Below, one piece after another: positions 11,387 through 23,326 of a stretch of DNA of 64,000 nt (position 1 is the first letter of the stretch; each line of letters opens with the position of its first letter). Source of the stretch: Lanius collurio (Eukaryota > Chordata > Aves > Passeriformes > Laniidae). The position numbers and the translations under genes were made by a program. The stretch is from contig JACBWW010000046.1 in NCBI GenBank assembly GCA_020086605.1, forward strand, positions 3,597,279-3,661,278, given 5' to 3'. Below the pieces are notes generated by a model that did no database searches, was not told the origin of the DNA, and saw nothing but the letters and a program-made list of their open reading frames with translations.

Positions 11387-14300
11387 ATACCTTCTATTTT
11401 GCATTGTGCATAAAATGATAACATTTCAATTGCTTTATAGGGAAGCCACTCCGGCATTTCCAGCTCGTGGCACATCACCCTTGGCTCAGACCACGCTCTC
11501 CTCACACCTGCCAGCAGCCTGAATCCCAGACAGCTCAGTTGGAAATTTCCAGCTGGGATTTGGCCTTCCCACCTCTCCAGGGATCCTCCAGCCCAGCAGC
11601 TCCTGCAGCAGCCCAGTTATGCAATGATTCCATGGCCATTCCCTTGTGTGAGGCAGAGGCTGGGGAAGTGCAGGGAGTTCAAGCTCTTTCTATTTCTGGC
11701 CGGTGCTGCTGAGCCTCTGCCCTGCTCTGCGTGGGCTGGGGTGGAGGAAAACACTCACACGGTGATTGGAGTGATTTTGCCTTGAATGGAGACATGCAAA
11801 AATCCCTGGTTTGGGCAGAGATGGGATCAATGTGTTGCTCTGCCCTTGAAAATCGGGAGGAGGTGCTTGTGCCTCTTCCAACTGAGAAAAACCCCTGACT
11901 CATTCATGCCTCACCTACACACCACATCCCAGCTCCTAAATGGAATTCTCAGGATGCCTCAAAGTCTGTTAAACCCAGCAGAGTTCCTCCTGGTCAGGGA
12001 AAGCAGGCTGGAGTTTGTCTTTCCATGCATTAACATCATGTGCCATAAACGTGGAGCTGCCCGTCCTCGCCTGACCCTGGGATGGATCAAAAGATCAATA
12101 AGATTTCTGTTTACATCATTTGTCTGTAGTTTCAGATGCCTTTAAGCAACAAATCTACTAAATTCTTCATTATTCTGACCTAACCAGAAAGCAGCAATCA
12201 TTTCTTCCCTCAGAGTGGGAGCATGGAGCTATTTGCTCTTAAATTCAGGGCCAGGTGTGGGTTTGTTCCCAAACTCTGTCCTCGGTGGCTGAGCATCCCA
12301 AATATTTACCAACCTACAGATGACAAGGTGGGAAAGGCCAACTTCCTTTATTTAGCCTAAACCCCTGGGCTACACAAATGCTGGGCTGGTGTCATTTAAA
12401 TATTTATATAGAGCCATCAGCTGCTTGACCTGTTCCCTTCTTTATCAAACAGATCCTTCAGATAATGAACGAGGCTTCTGCCACTTCCATGGGGATTTTG
12501 AGCCAAATCCCACTGTTTGCTGTGCCTTGGGGGTGGCATTCTCTTTTGCCAAAAGTAATCCCCTGATGATGAACTTTTCTCCCAGTCTGACAGGTCACTT
12601 GTTGGTCATTCCAACAAGTGTTTCCCTTCAGGATGACAGCCCAAACTCCTCCACTCCCTGTGCTGATTTAATCAGACTTTTGGGAAGAGGAAAATTCAGA
12701 ATGTCTTAGCCTTCATTATATTTTAATTGATTTTTTATAGCTTTCCTGATTGGTTTTAAGTTGTTTTTTTAACTATGCTTCCCCTCAGTCATTTTTCACC
12801 TCTGTCACATCCTGCAGCCTCCCCCTCCTGCTCTGCCCTTGCTCGTTTTTCATTCAGCTCCTGGAACTGGCTGCAGGATCATTCCAATTCCGGGTTATTA
12901 ATCACCTGGCAGGATCCAGGTTGGCATCTCCACAACAAACCCATAACAAACCTCCTCTCAGCAGAGCTCACCATTCACGTTTGGGGTTGCTTTTCTTTTA
13001 TATCCTCCATCATAAATGTATTTATTATGTTATATCCTCGCGCCCTGACAGGCAGTGGGTGTTGTTTGCCAGGGATGACGCAGGCAGGTTTGTTCCCATG
13101 TGCTGCCTCCTGCTCCTGACAAAGCCACCGGAGTGGATGTTCCCACAGAAACTCCTCTTCCACAAATCCATGAGCCTGAGGGGTGTGCTGGTGGGATTTT
13201 CACCCCTTTGCACAACCTGTTCCAGCATCAGCTCATCTTTCCCACCTCCTCAAGAATTTTCCACCATGTGGAGACCCTTGAAACCCTCCTTAGGTCAAGT
13301 TTTCCTTAATTTGCTAGGAAAATGTCCTCAGCTTTTCACCTGTGGTTTTATAAATCCTTCTGGACTTGTGTAGCTGTTCTTTGGGCTTTTGGTCACAGCT
13401 GGTTTTATTTAAAAGAAAAAAAAATTTGGTTTACGTTTCAAAACCCAACCAAAAAAAAATATAACAGTTGCAAACTGTTTTAAATGCATTTGATGTAAAA
13501 TAATATTAAAAAAATAAGGGAAGAGCTGCCTGCCACGTGTCCCCGCACCCCCCTGGGCAGGGGTCACCTCCTCTTCCCCCACCCCAGCACTGGGAGCTCC
13601 TTCTGCACTTTTGGGCTTGACCATGGGGAGCACTGGGAGGCTCCAAAGGCGTTGGTTTGGTAATGCTGGTTTAGCATTCCAAGATCTGGTTGGATTTCAA
13701 GCATCATTTCCCAGCTGGGCAATGGACTTCATCCTGAAAATCCTCAGAAAACTGGTGAGAGCCCACCCCTGTCCTCACTACAGAGCTGGAAAAAGTCACT
13801 TTGTAACCTTCCTGAGCAGGACTGGGGCAGACCCCCTAAAAAATACCTGTAATAAACCTGCACTGAGCTGGGCTGCAGCTCAGCCACGTTGTCAGCAGAA
13901 AAAACAGTTCTGTTTCATTAATTTTGCAGAAAATGTATGGGAGCTTCTGCCTAATGAATACTAATAGACCCTTTAAAGCTCATTTAGCAAATCCTTACAA
14001 TTAAAGGACAATGGGAGGCATCACTTACAGAGCACATCTGAGCAGCCCCAAAATATTCTATTTGTTTATCCCAATAATTGCAAAATAAAATACATTGATT
14101 GCTCCATATTTATGAATTCAAGAGCTATTTGGGTCTGTGCTCTGTGTAATGAAGGTTATAAAAGCATCTTAATGCAAAATCCAAGGAAAACTCGAAAACT
14201 GCATGAAATTTGGGAAATGAGACCTTGTGAGTCAGTCATTTACTCATGTTCTCTGCCACCAAAGCACAGGGAGGATGATGCAAGCAGGATGTGGGAGGAT

Positions 14301-14463
14301 TTGTGGATATTTATGAGCAGGTGTTCTTCAGCTGGAGTCAGGTTTGAACTAATTGGCACCTGAGGCAGAGGCTGCCAGGGGATTTCGGTGGGAGCAGGAA
14401 TTCTGCTACAGAGTGTCCTTGGATTTGCAGCAGATCCTGTGCCAGGGACAGCACTGAGCAGCA
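11387..14463. other. Intergenic DNA, no recognisable gene
   Basis: No recognisable exon. A long open frame of about 207 codons (12750-13373, plus) has no motif, no periodic conservation signal and no family resemblance, so it is not called as a gene. An A-rich double run lies at about 13411-13463. Confidence 0.5.
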
Positions 14464-14745
14464 CATGGAATCCCAGGGCACTTTGGATTGGAAAGGACCT
14501 TAAATCCCATCCCACCCCCTGCCACGGGCAGGGACACCTCCCACTATCCCAGGTTGCTCCAAGCCCTGTCCAGCCTGGCCTTGGACACTCCCAGGGATGA
14601 GGCAGCCACAGCTTCTCTGGGAAATCCATTCCAGGGCCTCCCCACCCTCTCAGGGAGGATTTTTCCCCAGTATCCCATCCCCTTGGCAGTGGGAAGCCAC
14701 TCCTGCCCCATTCCCCTCTGTCCAAGGAGAACGAGGACAATGAGC
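14464..14745 (-). mobile_element. CR1 LINE 3' fragment (antisense)
   Basis: A degraded tail is followed by TTTGGATTGGAAAGGACCTT, then the CCAGGTTGCTCCAAGCCCTG and CAGCCACAGCTTCTCTGGG blocks. The match fades after a GGCAGTGGGAAGCCACTCC segment. Both ends are approximate. Confidence 0.83.
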
Positions 14746-17700
14746 AGGCTCTGCTGGGTGCTGCAGCCCCTCAGCCCTGCCTTCCATGAGGTCATCCCAG
14801 CAGGAATCCGGGAGAGGAGCCCAAACCCACTCTGCTGACTGGGGTGGCAGTGCCCAACCCCTGCTCCTGCTGCCTTTCCCAGAGCTGGGGTGGAAAGGGA
14901 TGGGGTAGGGGCAGGAATTTGGGCCCTCCAGCCCAAACCTTACAGTAAAGAGTTTCCAGTCAAGAGCCACTTGCTTCCTTTTATTTCCAGTCTGGAGTAG
15001 TTTAATTTTGACATTGTTTCCTCTACAAAGACACATCATTTTGCCAGGTTTTTTCTCTGTTTTAGAGCAAGAAACAGCTGCAGCACAGAGCAGGCAGAGG
15101 AACCTCAAGAACTCCAGTAAAGGGATGTCAGAGGCATGTCTGGGCCCAGGGATGTTCCACGTGGAGTGATGAGCACAGGGGATACACAGAAGCATCATCA
15201 AAGGGGGAAAAACTCCCATTGCATTTGAACTGTGGAGCTGAAACCCAGCAAAAGAGTCCCCAGCTGCACAACTCATCTTTGCTGAAAATTATCCACCAGG
15301 CACTTGGGTTTGTTCTCAGGGCTTTGGGGACATCTCCACAACATCCATCTCCCTGCAGTTTCCGTATTCCCTGGACAAACCTGTGCCTCCAGCAGCGCTG
15401 GATCTGTTGGTTATCACCTGCTAATGAAGCCATCCATCTCTCCCAGGTGAGGGGAACTGGATTCATGTGGTTCTCAGGGGCTCTTTAGTGATATTCCTTA
15501 TTTTTTAACCAATTTCTCTAAATCCACAAGCACTGTTCTCAGCTTTAATGTGCCCATCCATCCTTCCTCTTATTTCCCCTCCTTCAGAAACCCCCACCTG
15601 CAGCTCTGGGGAGGGATCAGCCTCTGAAAACACACTGATCACCCCCAAAATGCTGCTAGCCCCAGTCAGTGGTGGGGACAGCACCTATGGGGAACAACTG
15701 GATGCTGATTGTCAACTTCAGACCCACCAGCCCATCCATCAGGGCTGTTCCTGGGGAGGAAGCAGCTCTGGAAGGATGCAGAGCCAAAGTGTGCAGCCTT
15801 CAGGACAGGGATTTAATAATTCAGTGGTTTTTTTCTTCCAAGCATCATTTATTAGCTCTTTACAGAGCTGTTTGCTGCTCAGTCAGAAACTAAAGCCAAT
15901 ATTCTTTGTGAGTGTGTGGCTCTAATGCTGTTAAACTTCACAAAACACATCAGCAGTGATTTGGCCCCAGGTATGAACAACTGAGGAGGAAAACAACAGC
16001 GTTTTCCTGCCTGTCTGGGATCTCAGGAGCCTGGCAGGCTCTTGTTGTAGCAGATCCTGGCTGGACATGGCCTTTGGACATGATCACATTCCCCATGGAA
16101 CCAATGGCTTGTGCCAGGCAATGAATGGTTTGGACACCCACCAAAACCTCCTCTGAGTCACTCTGAGACCTTAAAGCGCTGATCAACACTGCTGGGGCTG
16201 ATCAGGAAGCCCTGGGAAAGAGGGAGGAAAGCTTTCACTTTGCTCTTTTTTGTAATTATCTTTCGTTGGATGCATTCTTTTGCTTCAGTGGATTCTGAGG
16301 TGGGAGTGCTGCTGAAGTCCCACACATGGGGATGGCACCAGAAATGTTTCAGGGCAGAGGGCTCAATAAATCAGACTGAATTCATCAGCAGTTTCTTACT
16401 CTCCAAATAGTCATTTCTAGCCAATGCAGGACTGGGATTAGCCACCAAACGTGCCCTGGGAGGAGTGGCAGAAAGCTTTGACACCTCACCCTGGTGCTGT
16501 CACATCTCAGGCACGTCCCCTCCGAGGTGTGGAGCTGGGTCATTCCCATGGAAACACTGGCAGCACCAGCCCAGGGAAAGGACATGGCTGTGGTTAAGTG
16601 GCCCTGACACTAATGATATAATTAGCTGTGTTAAAAGTCATGTCTGGGAGCAGCTGCTTTGTTTCCAGGGTGACAGAAGTGCCATAAATAACCTGTCTGG
16701 TGGTGTTTCCATAGAGCCGCTGTCCCCGGCCGAGCGGGACAGAGGGTCCTCCATGGCCACTGGGAATGACATGGACATGGCCAAAGGTTCCATCCTGCCT
16801 CCCAAACTGGCAAAGCCGAGATCACCAAGCCTCACCTGGACCAAGGGAGCAGCTCCAGGCTGGGATCCTTCTTCCTTGGCTTCCCATGGCCTTTGTTTTG
16901 TACACTCACAGAAGCACAGATTGGTTTTACCTAAACCATGCTCTGCCAGGGCCCTTCCCTAGTTTTTGTCCTAGAACCTATTTTCTTGTTATGACCTGGG
17001 GAAAGCTCCCATTTCAGTTCAGGAAAGCACCTAAATCTACCCAGGGCTGTGTCTCAGTGAAAAGAGCACAGCACACATAGCTGGCTCACACCTCAGGTGG
17101 AAACACTTGTGACACTTTGTTTTCCTTGAGTTGAGAAATTCACTCACTGAATACAGTATTAAAAGGTCTTTTCCAACCTAAATGATCCTAATGTTGCACA
17201 ACTGAGTGTTTGGGATGGAACGTCTGGTTGAATCAATTTTAAGGAGGTGTAATGAGTTGTTGGTACTTTAACATGGGAAGGTCACAGCTCTTTCTCCTGG
17301 CCTGGGGATAAATCAGCCCTTCAAGGCTGGTGGTGAATCCAGATCCTTGCTTGGGAAGTGCCATTCCCTGGGAGCTGCCAGGGATAAGCAGGCAATACAA
17401 TAAAAAGGGGTCTGTTCCAACATCCACGAGGATCCTTCAGGCAGAACCACGAGCTGCAATTCCAGCCTATTGTCTGGAAAATGTCAGGAGCTGAGAAAAT
17501 GCTGGAGGAAGAAATTGTTGCACGAATGGTGAGAGCACTGCAGGGTCGCATCATCTCGAGCTGGGAATTGTCATCCTCCTGCTGCTCCAGGGGGAAAACA
17601 GGAGGGCAAAGCTGGCCCTGGGCAGCTCCTGGGGCATGGAACTGCTGCAGAAATCCAGGAATGTATGGGCAGCATCCTGTCCCTGTCTATCCCAGCAGCA

Positions 17701-19344
17701 AACCAGAGGGAGTGTGAATGAACTCCCATCAACAACAGGATGGGAATATTTACAGGAAAATGGAAAAGAGGATGGGGGAAGAGGCTCTTGTTGGAGGGTG
17801 GGCTTGGGAGGGAGCGAGGCTGCATTGTGGAGGGGTTTGCTGTTCCCATGCACCCAGACATGAGGGAAATGAAACAAAAAATGCCATTAACCTGGGGATG
17901 TACAAGCACATGCTTAAACATAAACATCCATGATCTGCATCCAGTTCTCCAGAGGACTTATTTTTACCTTTATTTTGGAATCCTAGGCAGAGTGAGCAGC
18001 CTTTGAGTGTATTTATTACGATCTTGAATTGCTTTCCATGGTAACTAATTGTGATTTCCGAGGCACAGGTTCTGCAATGGCACAGGATGAAATGGAGCTG
18101 AATATGGAGGCAGCTGGGAAGAAGAAAATCGCTTGCTTATGAAATAGTATTTAATGATGGGGGTTGATGGAGCAGAAAAAATGGGGGTGGCAGGGACTAG
18201 AACACAAAACAGCTCTCGCTCAGCTTCATGTATTTCCTCCGATTTTGAATTCCGTAGGAAAGCATCTGGTGAATATTTAAGGAAGGGGAACTCCCCTATA
18301 TGTGTTGCCTTCTTACTTCCCCACTTCCCATTTTATTGAGGCAAACTCTTAAAAATCCAACTGTACAAAAGAAACAGTCAGGAAATTATTATTAAATGGT
18401 GTTTGCTGGTTAAAATAATGAGAGGGCTTTTACAAAAATTTTCCCATTGCACAGTGAAAAACAGGTGAAAAAAACCCTGGTTTTAGCAATGTTGGATAAA
18501 ATTGAGGAGAAAAGGTTTCCCTGCAGTGCAGGGGTCTCGCTGCCCTCCCACACCCAGAGCCTGGGATGGCTCTGGTGCCCAGGGAAGAGTTGAGCAGGGC
18601 TGGGGAAAACACTGAGAATCAATTGGGAATTCCCAAGCTCTCACATGGGGTCAAAACCTCTGGAATGTTCCTGCCCCTCCTCTGTAAGACTCTGAGAGTC
18701 CATGGGATTTAACAGCTATGACACTCCCCCAGAGAAAGAACAATATTGTCTTGTCCTCTTTAAAATCTCTTAATTAATGAGCAGTAGTGCAAAGCCCAGG
18801 CCATGAAACAAAATAACCCTTAAAAATCCCAAACCAAACTCCCCAAAACCCAGAAAATCCAAGTAAACAACCAGAAATGTAACTGTGATGAGTTCTTGCC
18901 CAGCTAAAACCCACAAGCTTATGGGAGTTTCTCAAACCTTGGTGCAACATCACCAGAAATCCTGGATAAATATGGGATTAAATTTATGGGGATATGCATA
19001 TGTAAAGTCCAATCCTTTGTCACTGAAGTATTAATTTTATTGACCCAGCAGACAGTCAGGTTTCTATTATTTAAATATAGAGATGTAGGCACTTCAAATG
19101 TATCTGACACAAGCCTGGTGACCACGAGCACAGAGCCACTCCAAGGGATGGGAGATCCCCGGGAACCCGGGCGCTCTGGAGCCTCCCCTGTGGTCTGCCA
19201 GGATGAACCTGAGCCTGTGCTTTATCCACAGAAGGAACTGGAACCAAATTTTCATCTCTCTTGCAGTTATCCCACTCCAGTTTGGCTTTCTGGAGAAACC
19301 TGCCTGCTCCAGCTGGAGCGATGAAGGGATGACAGGAAACCACA
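14746..19344. other. Intergenic DNA with one tiny CR1 tail
   Basis: No recognisable exon on either strand. Positions 17157-17194 resemble the last ~40 bp of a sense CR1 (AAGGTCTTTTCCAACCTAAA followed by a degenerate ATGATCCTAATG tail). Otherwise this ~4.6 kb shows no repeat family that I recognise. Confidence 0.5.
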
Positions 19345-19362
19345 CATTAAATAAAATGTTCT

Positions 19363-19368
19363 TTTAAT
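19363..19368 (-). terminator. Candidate distal poly(A) signal for the TENT5D-like gene
   Basis: ATTAAA on the minus strand, followed within 10-40 bases by a U-rich then GU-rich stretch (TTTTATTTAATGTGTGG). It lies at the boundary between the AT-rich CR1-free block and GC-richer sequence. Its use would imply a 3'UTR of about 4 kb. Confidence 0.3.
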
Positions 19369-20361
19369 GATCACCCCCCGAATACCCAAAGGCACCAGTC
19401 AACACCGTGGACTAATGACCTACAAATTGGTGGAATTCTTACACATTTGTAGCATTACAATATTTTTTCCACAGCTTCAGATGGCACATTAAGAGGAATA
19501 TTTCATCTGCAACAGCTTTGTCCTGAACACCCTTCCATGTGATTAATTTAATAGAAAAAGGATCAAACCAAAACTGAGCTTGCTGTCCTCCTTTCTCCAG
19601 GTATCTCTGCAGCTCATCTTGAACCCACACTTGTGCAACTCCAAATTTATTCCCAGTTTATCACCATAACCCCTCTAACACCACCCAGATCCCCTCACAG
19701 ATCCTCCAGGTAACACACCGAGAGGCAACTCTCCCACTGAGGACAATTTGCATTTATCCATTGCAAAAACCTCTGTAACGTGTCGAGTATAAAGCTCACA
19801 AAATACATTTTAAAGGAACTACCATAAAGTATTTGCTTCAAATAGACCTTTTACAACAAAACACAAAATTCAAAGGACAATTTTTTAGGAAAGCACTTGA
19901 AACTGTAACACTTAGGTCCTGACAACATTAGATTACTTTAAGCTGTAAACTCTAAGAAGTTTTGTGATTAAATAAAATCAGCAATACAATTTCCAGGCAT
20001 TATAATAATCGAACAGATTGTAACAACGAGATATAATTATAATGCAAACATGAAGCTCAGGAGACTGGCACTGAGAAAACTCTCAATTCTTTGTAGATTT
20101 AGATCTGCACATGATAAAATGAGTAATAACTGGAGAAGAGGTTCCAATATTTCATCCTACACACTGATATCACTGTTTTGCAAGCAGCAGTCAATACATC
20201 ATCCCCTTTTTAATATTACTTTACAGAGTCATTATGACCTTGAAAAAAGAAAACCTCCAGGTCAATTACTGCTGCCAGGTATTAATAGAACATCTGGAAG
20301 GAAATAATTTAAACCATCAAGTTTTGTTAATTGCCTCTGTAGGTGTAGATACATGAAATTT

Positions 20362-20394
20362 TATATATGTAAGGTGAAATAAATTACATATATA
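20362..20394. repeat. Perfect 11-bp inverted repeat (potential hairpin)
   Basis: The arms TATATATGTAA (20362-20372) and TTACATATATA (20384-20394) are exact reverse complements separated by 11 bases. A third partial TTACATATA copy follows at about 20398. The element sits in AT-rich sequence, so chance is possible. Confidence 0.6.
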
Positions 20395-22259
20395 TGCTTA
20401 CATATACAAAATCACAGCCTCAACCTTCAGAACTGAACTACCTCTAGGTAAGAAATATCAGACCTTTTTTCATAAATTTAAAGGGTTTATTTATACCTGA
20501 GAGATTGTTGCATATTGATATCATTGTACCTTTGCCTGCAGGTGCTCCCCTAAGTCTTTCCTCTTTCCTGGGGTACAAAGCCCATTGCAGCCAGGTGGGT
20601 TCTTCCCACCAGCTCCATGGACTTGGGCTGAGCCCTTCCTTACCTAACCTGGATCAACAGAGAGGTGACACAATTCAATATCTGTTTAAATAAAGTTCTG
20701 TACAAGTGTACAGGCTGGTTTATACAAATCCACAGCAAGTTCACCACTCCTGGCACTTCCACAATATTTGATTTGAAAAGAATTTTAGTCCTTTACCCCA
20801 TGCATGTTTCTATTTGTTGGTTAGAGAATACCTTAGTGAAGAATTTTTCTGGGTATCGGATCACTGGCCATGCAAGACACACTGAAAATGTTCCTTCCTG
20901 CCTGACCCGTTCCCTGGTTCTTGGGAAGATCAACCCATTTTTCCACCCAGCAACCAAGGAAACCAGGAGGGGAGGAGTAATAAATCAAAATGGCAACACT
21001 ACATTAAGGTCACAGGCCAGTGCAAATGGACTGAGACTTTCCAACAAATCTAGAGAGATTAGGAGCCCCATTACTTCTGAAATATAAGGCATTTGGATGC
21101 CTGATTCCCACAGATTCCCCAGTCCAGCTCTCAGCTCCTCATCCCTGCAGATCCCAAGCAGCAGCAGGGACATGACCCACGTAAGGCTCTTACAGAATTT
21201 CACAGTGCTATTTAACATGGCAAACACCAAACTAAATGTAAAGGTTCCCTTTGTCATCCTGACAGTTCAATTAAAACAGAAATAAAAGGAATCCACCGTG
21301 TCTCACTCAATTTTGCTCCTGACAGGGGGAATTCCCTAGAAGTGCTTTCATGCAAATATGGTGTTACCACAGCTGATCACGGAGCATTTAGAACTGATGG
21401 TTTTTTATTAAATATTGTTTAACCAATGGAAAGATCTTCGTGGAAGTGGAATAAAGTGTGCTTTCAGACACCAAATTGGACATACCTGAAAAATCAGCAA
21501 AAGTAACAGTACTCCATGAAAGACATCACAAAATGAATCAGCTTCATTAGCAAACCCTTCTTATGTTGCAGAAATACCAATTTTTTGCACTGTATTTTAC
21601 AGAAAAAAGTTGACTTAGTGATGATGGTCAGCAAAGCTGTCTTTGAACAATTCTTCGTTCAAATGTACAGGAATATAACAGGGAAAAGGGAAGCTACATT
21701 TCACTGGCAGTTGGACTTAGAAAATTAAGAAATGTTTGATTTGAAACAGCACATTTCTGTGTAAAATAAACCAAACTCTTGTGCCCAAGTAGAAGAAATT
21801 CCCAAGGCCTGACAGCTGTTGTAAATGGATGCAATGCAGCCACTGCTTCGGAGCAGGAGGAGATGAGGATGAAGAGCGACAGGGACGACACAGCGACACA
21901 CGAAGTTGATGTAAGAAACTCTACAGCTTGCATTTCCAGTTGGCTGTTCCCATTTTATACCCACACCCCTTCCAAACCTCCTTTTCCCACTAGTCCTTCT
22001 TGTTCCATATTCCTTTTCCCATGTTTGGTTTTGGTGACACCACTTCAGATCCATCTGTCCCAAACCTGCTGATCCTGGAGCGAACCCTCCACCCATCACA
22101 GCTACAAACACTTTGCAAAGCTTCAGGGTGTGTTTCCCTTTCCACGTTTCCCTTTCCATAATTCAGGAGCTCTCTGGCACCATTTCCAACATTTCATGGA
22201 GCAACTGGCACAGGGAGGCACTTATGTGACATGTTTAAAACTTATCTTTGGTAAACACT

Positions 22260-22275
22260 CACACACACACACACA
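22260..22275. repeat. Short (CA)8 microsatellite
   Basis: Eight uninterrupted CA units, flanked by ACACT and AATGTG. Short enough to be only weakly polymorphic. Confidence 0.9.
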
Positions 22276-23267
22276 AATGTGTAACTCACGTTTTGCTTCC
22301 TGATCGTAAATCCTCGTTTGCTACCAGTGGATGTGTGCAGGTATCTAAACACAGACAGGACTTCACCAGTATAAAATAGTTTTTCAAATGCCACTGCTAA
22401 GGATTTGTTTTAATTCACCTAAAAATAGCGAAGTCCTGGGCTTTTGGAGTTTTTTCCTGACTCTGTTTGTTGCGCATTAAAGCAGCTCTGATCAATAACA
22501 AATTAGCAAGAGAAAGCGAGGCTGATCTGATCAATTTTCACCTCCTTTCTCATTCTCTTGCCTTGGCTTTCAAGACCAATTTAATCAGAACAGTTGTATC
22601 CCTTACAGCTTTCCTTATCTGGGAGGCAGATCCTGGGCTCTGAGGCTGCCTGAGCTCAGCAGCCAAACCTTTCACTGGGATCAGTGGAATTTTGGATACA
22701 CAAAATGCTGAGTCTGCTCTTGGTAGGGGCATTTCCTGCTCACCAGTATGAACCAGTACTCTGGGGAGTGACCCCGAGCCTCTGACTGACCTGAGGAATG
22801 ATCCACAGAGCTCACACCACCAAGAGATGACCCATCAATGTGCATTTTCAAAGGTGCTGCAAATAAATGTTGCTGGAACTGCATGGATAAAACCAAGGGA
22901 TGATTGACTTTGATGCACCCAGAGCACTGTCCCTTCTAACATCAGGCATTTCTACAAAGAGGTATTTCATTGGCTTCAGTTTTCATTGACACCATTTAAA
23001 TTTTGCTTAAGAATTTTTTTTAGAACCCAGAACTTAGTGCATTTCATTTTTATAAAATTAGAATAATTTATATCCTTCTCTTTTCATTGCAAAAAAATAC
23101 AGCCCGAACACACATCAAGGTATAAACACTTCACAAATGACAGACGCTTCACTTATTTCACCTGCTTAATGGTGAGTTAGACATTGATCAACCAAACAAC
23201 TTTGGCAACTTGCACGAAAATATGTCCTTAACTCAAAAGTGCTGATAAAACTCACTTTAATGAGGCC

Positions 23268-23273
23268 TTTATT
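23268..23273 (-). terminator. Candidate proximal poly(A) signal for the TENT5D-like gene
   Basis: A canonical AATAAA hexamer on the minus strand begins 54 bases after the stop codon and is followed by a moderately GU-rich stretch (AAAGTGAGTTTTATCAGC). Its use would give an unusually short 3'UTR. Confidence 0.4.
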
Positions 23274-23326
23274 AAGAAGAGAACTGGAAAGAGAGGAGTG
23301 GTGAGTGCTTGGAGGTTGGAGTGTTC

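Larger units (their letters stand above)
19345..23326 (-). other. AT-rich, CR1-free block; candidate long 3'UTR of the TENT5D-like gene
   Basis: This ~4 kb lies directly downstream of the minus-strand stop codon at 23327. It has no recognised CR1 piece, is markedly AT-rich and is U-rich when read in the gene's direction, as long vertebrate 3'UTRs often are. A candidate distal poly(A) signal (minus-strand ATTAAA, plus positions 19363-19368) is followed by a U/GU-rich segment, and a proximal AATAAA is much closer to the stop. Whether transcripts actually extend this far is inference; the block could equally be intergenic. Confidence 0.35.

Noticed and set aside
12750..13373. 207-codon plus-strand open frame
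   Set aside because: No recognisable domain, composition typical of translated non-coding DNA, no promoter or splice context. Length alone is not convincing in 64 kb.
14240..15276. Minus-strand open frames of 130-208 codons around 14.2-15.3 kb
   Set aside because: They derive largely from the CR1 copy at 14464-14745 and flanking DNA, show no domain, and overlap one another in different frames.
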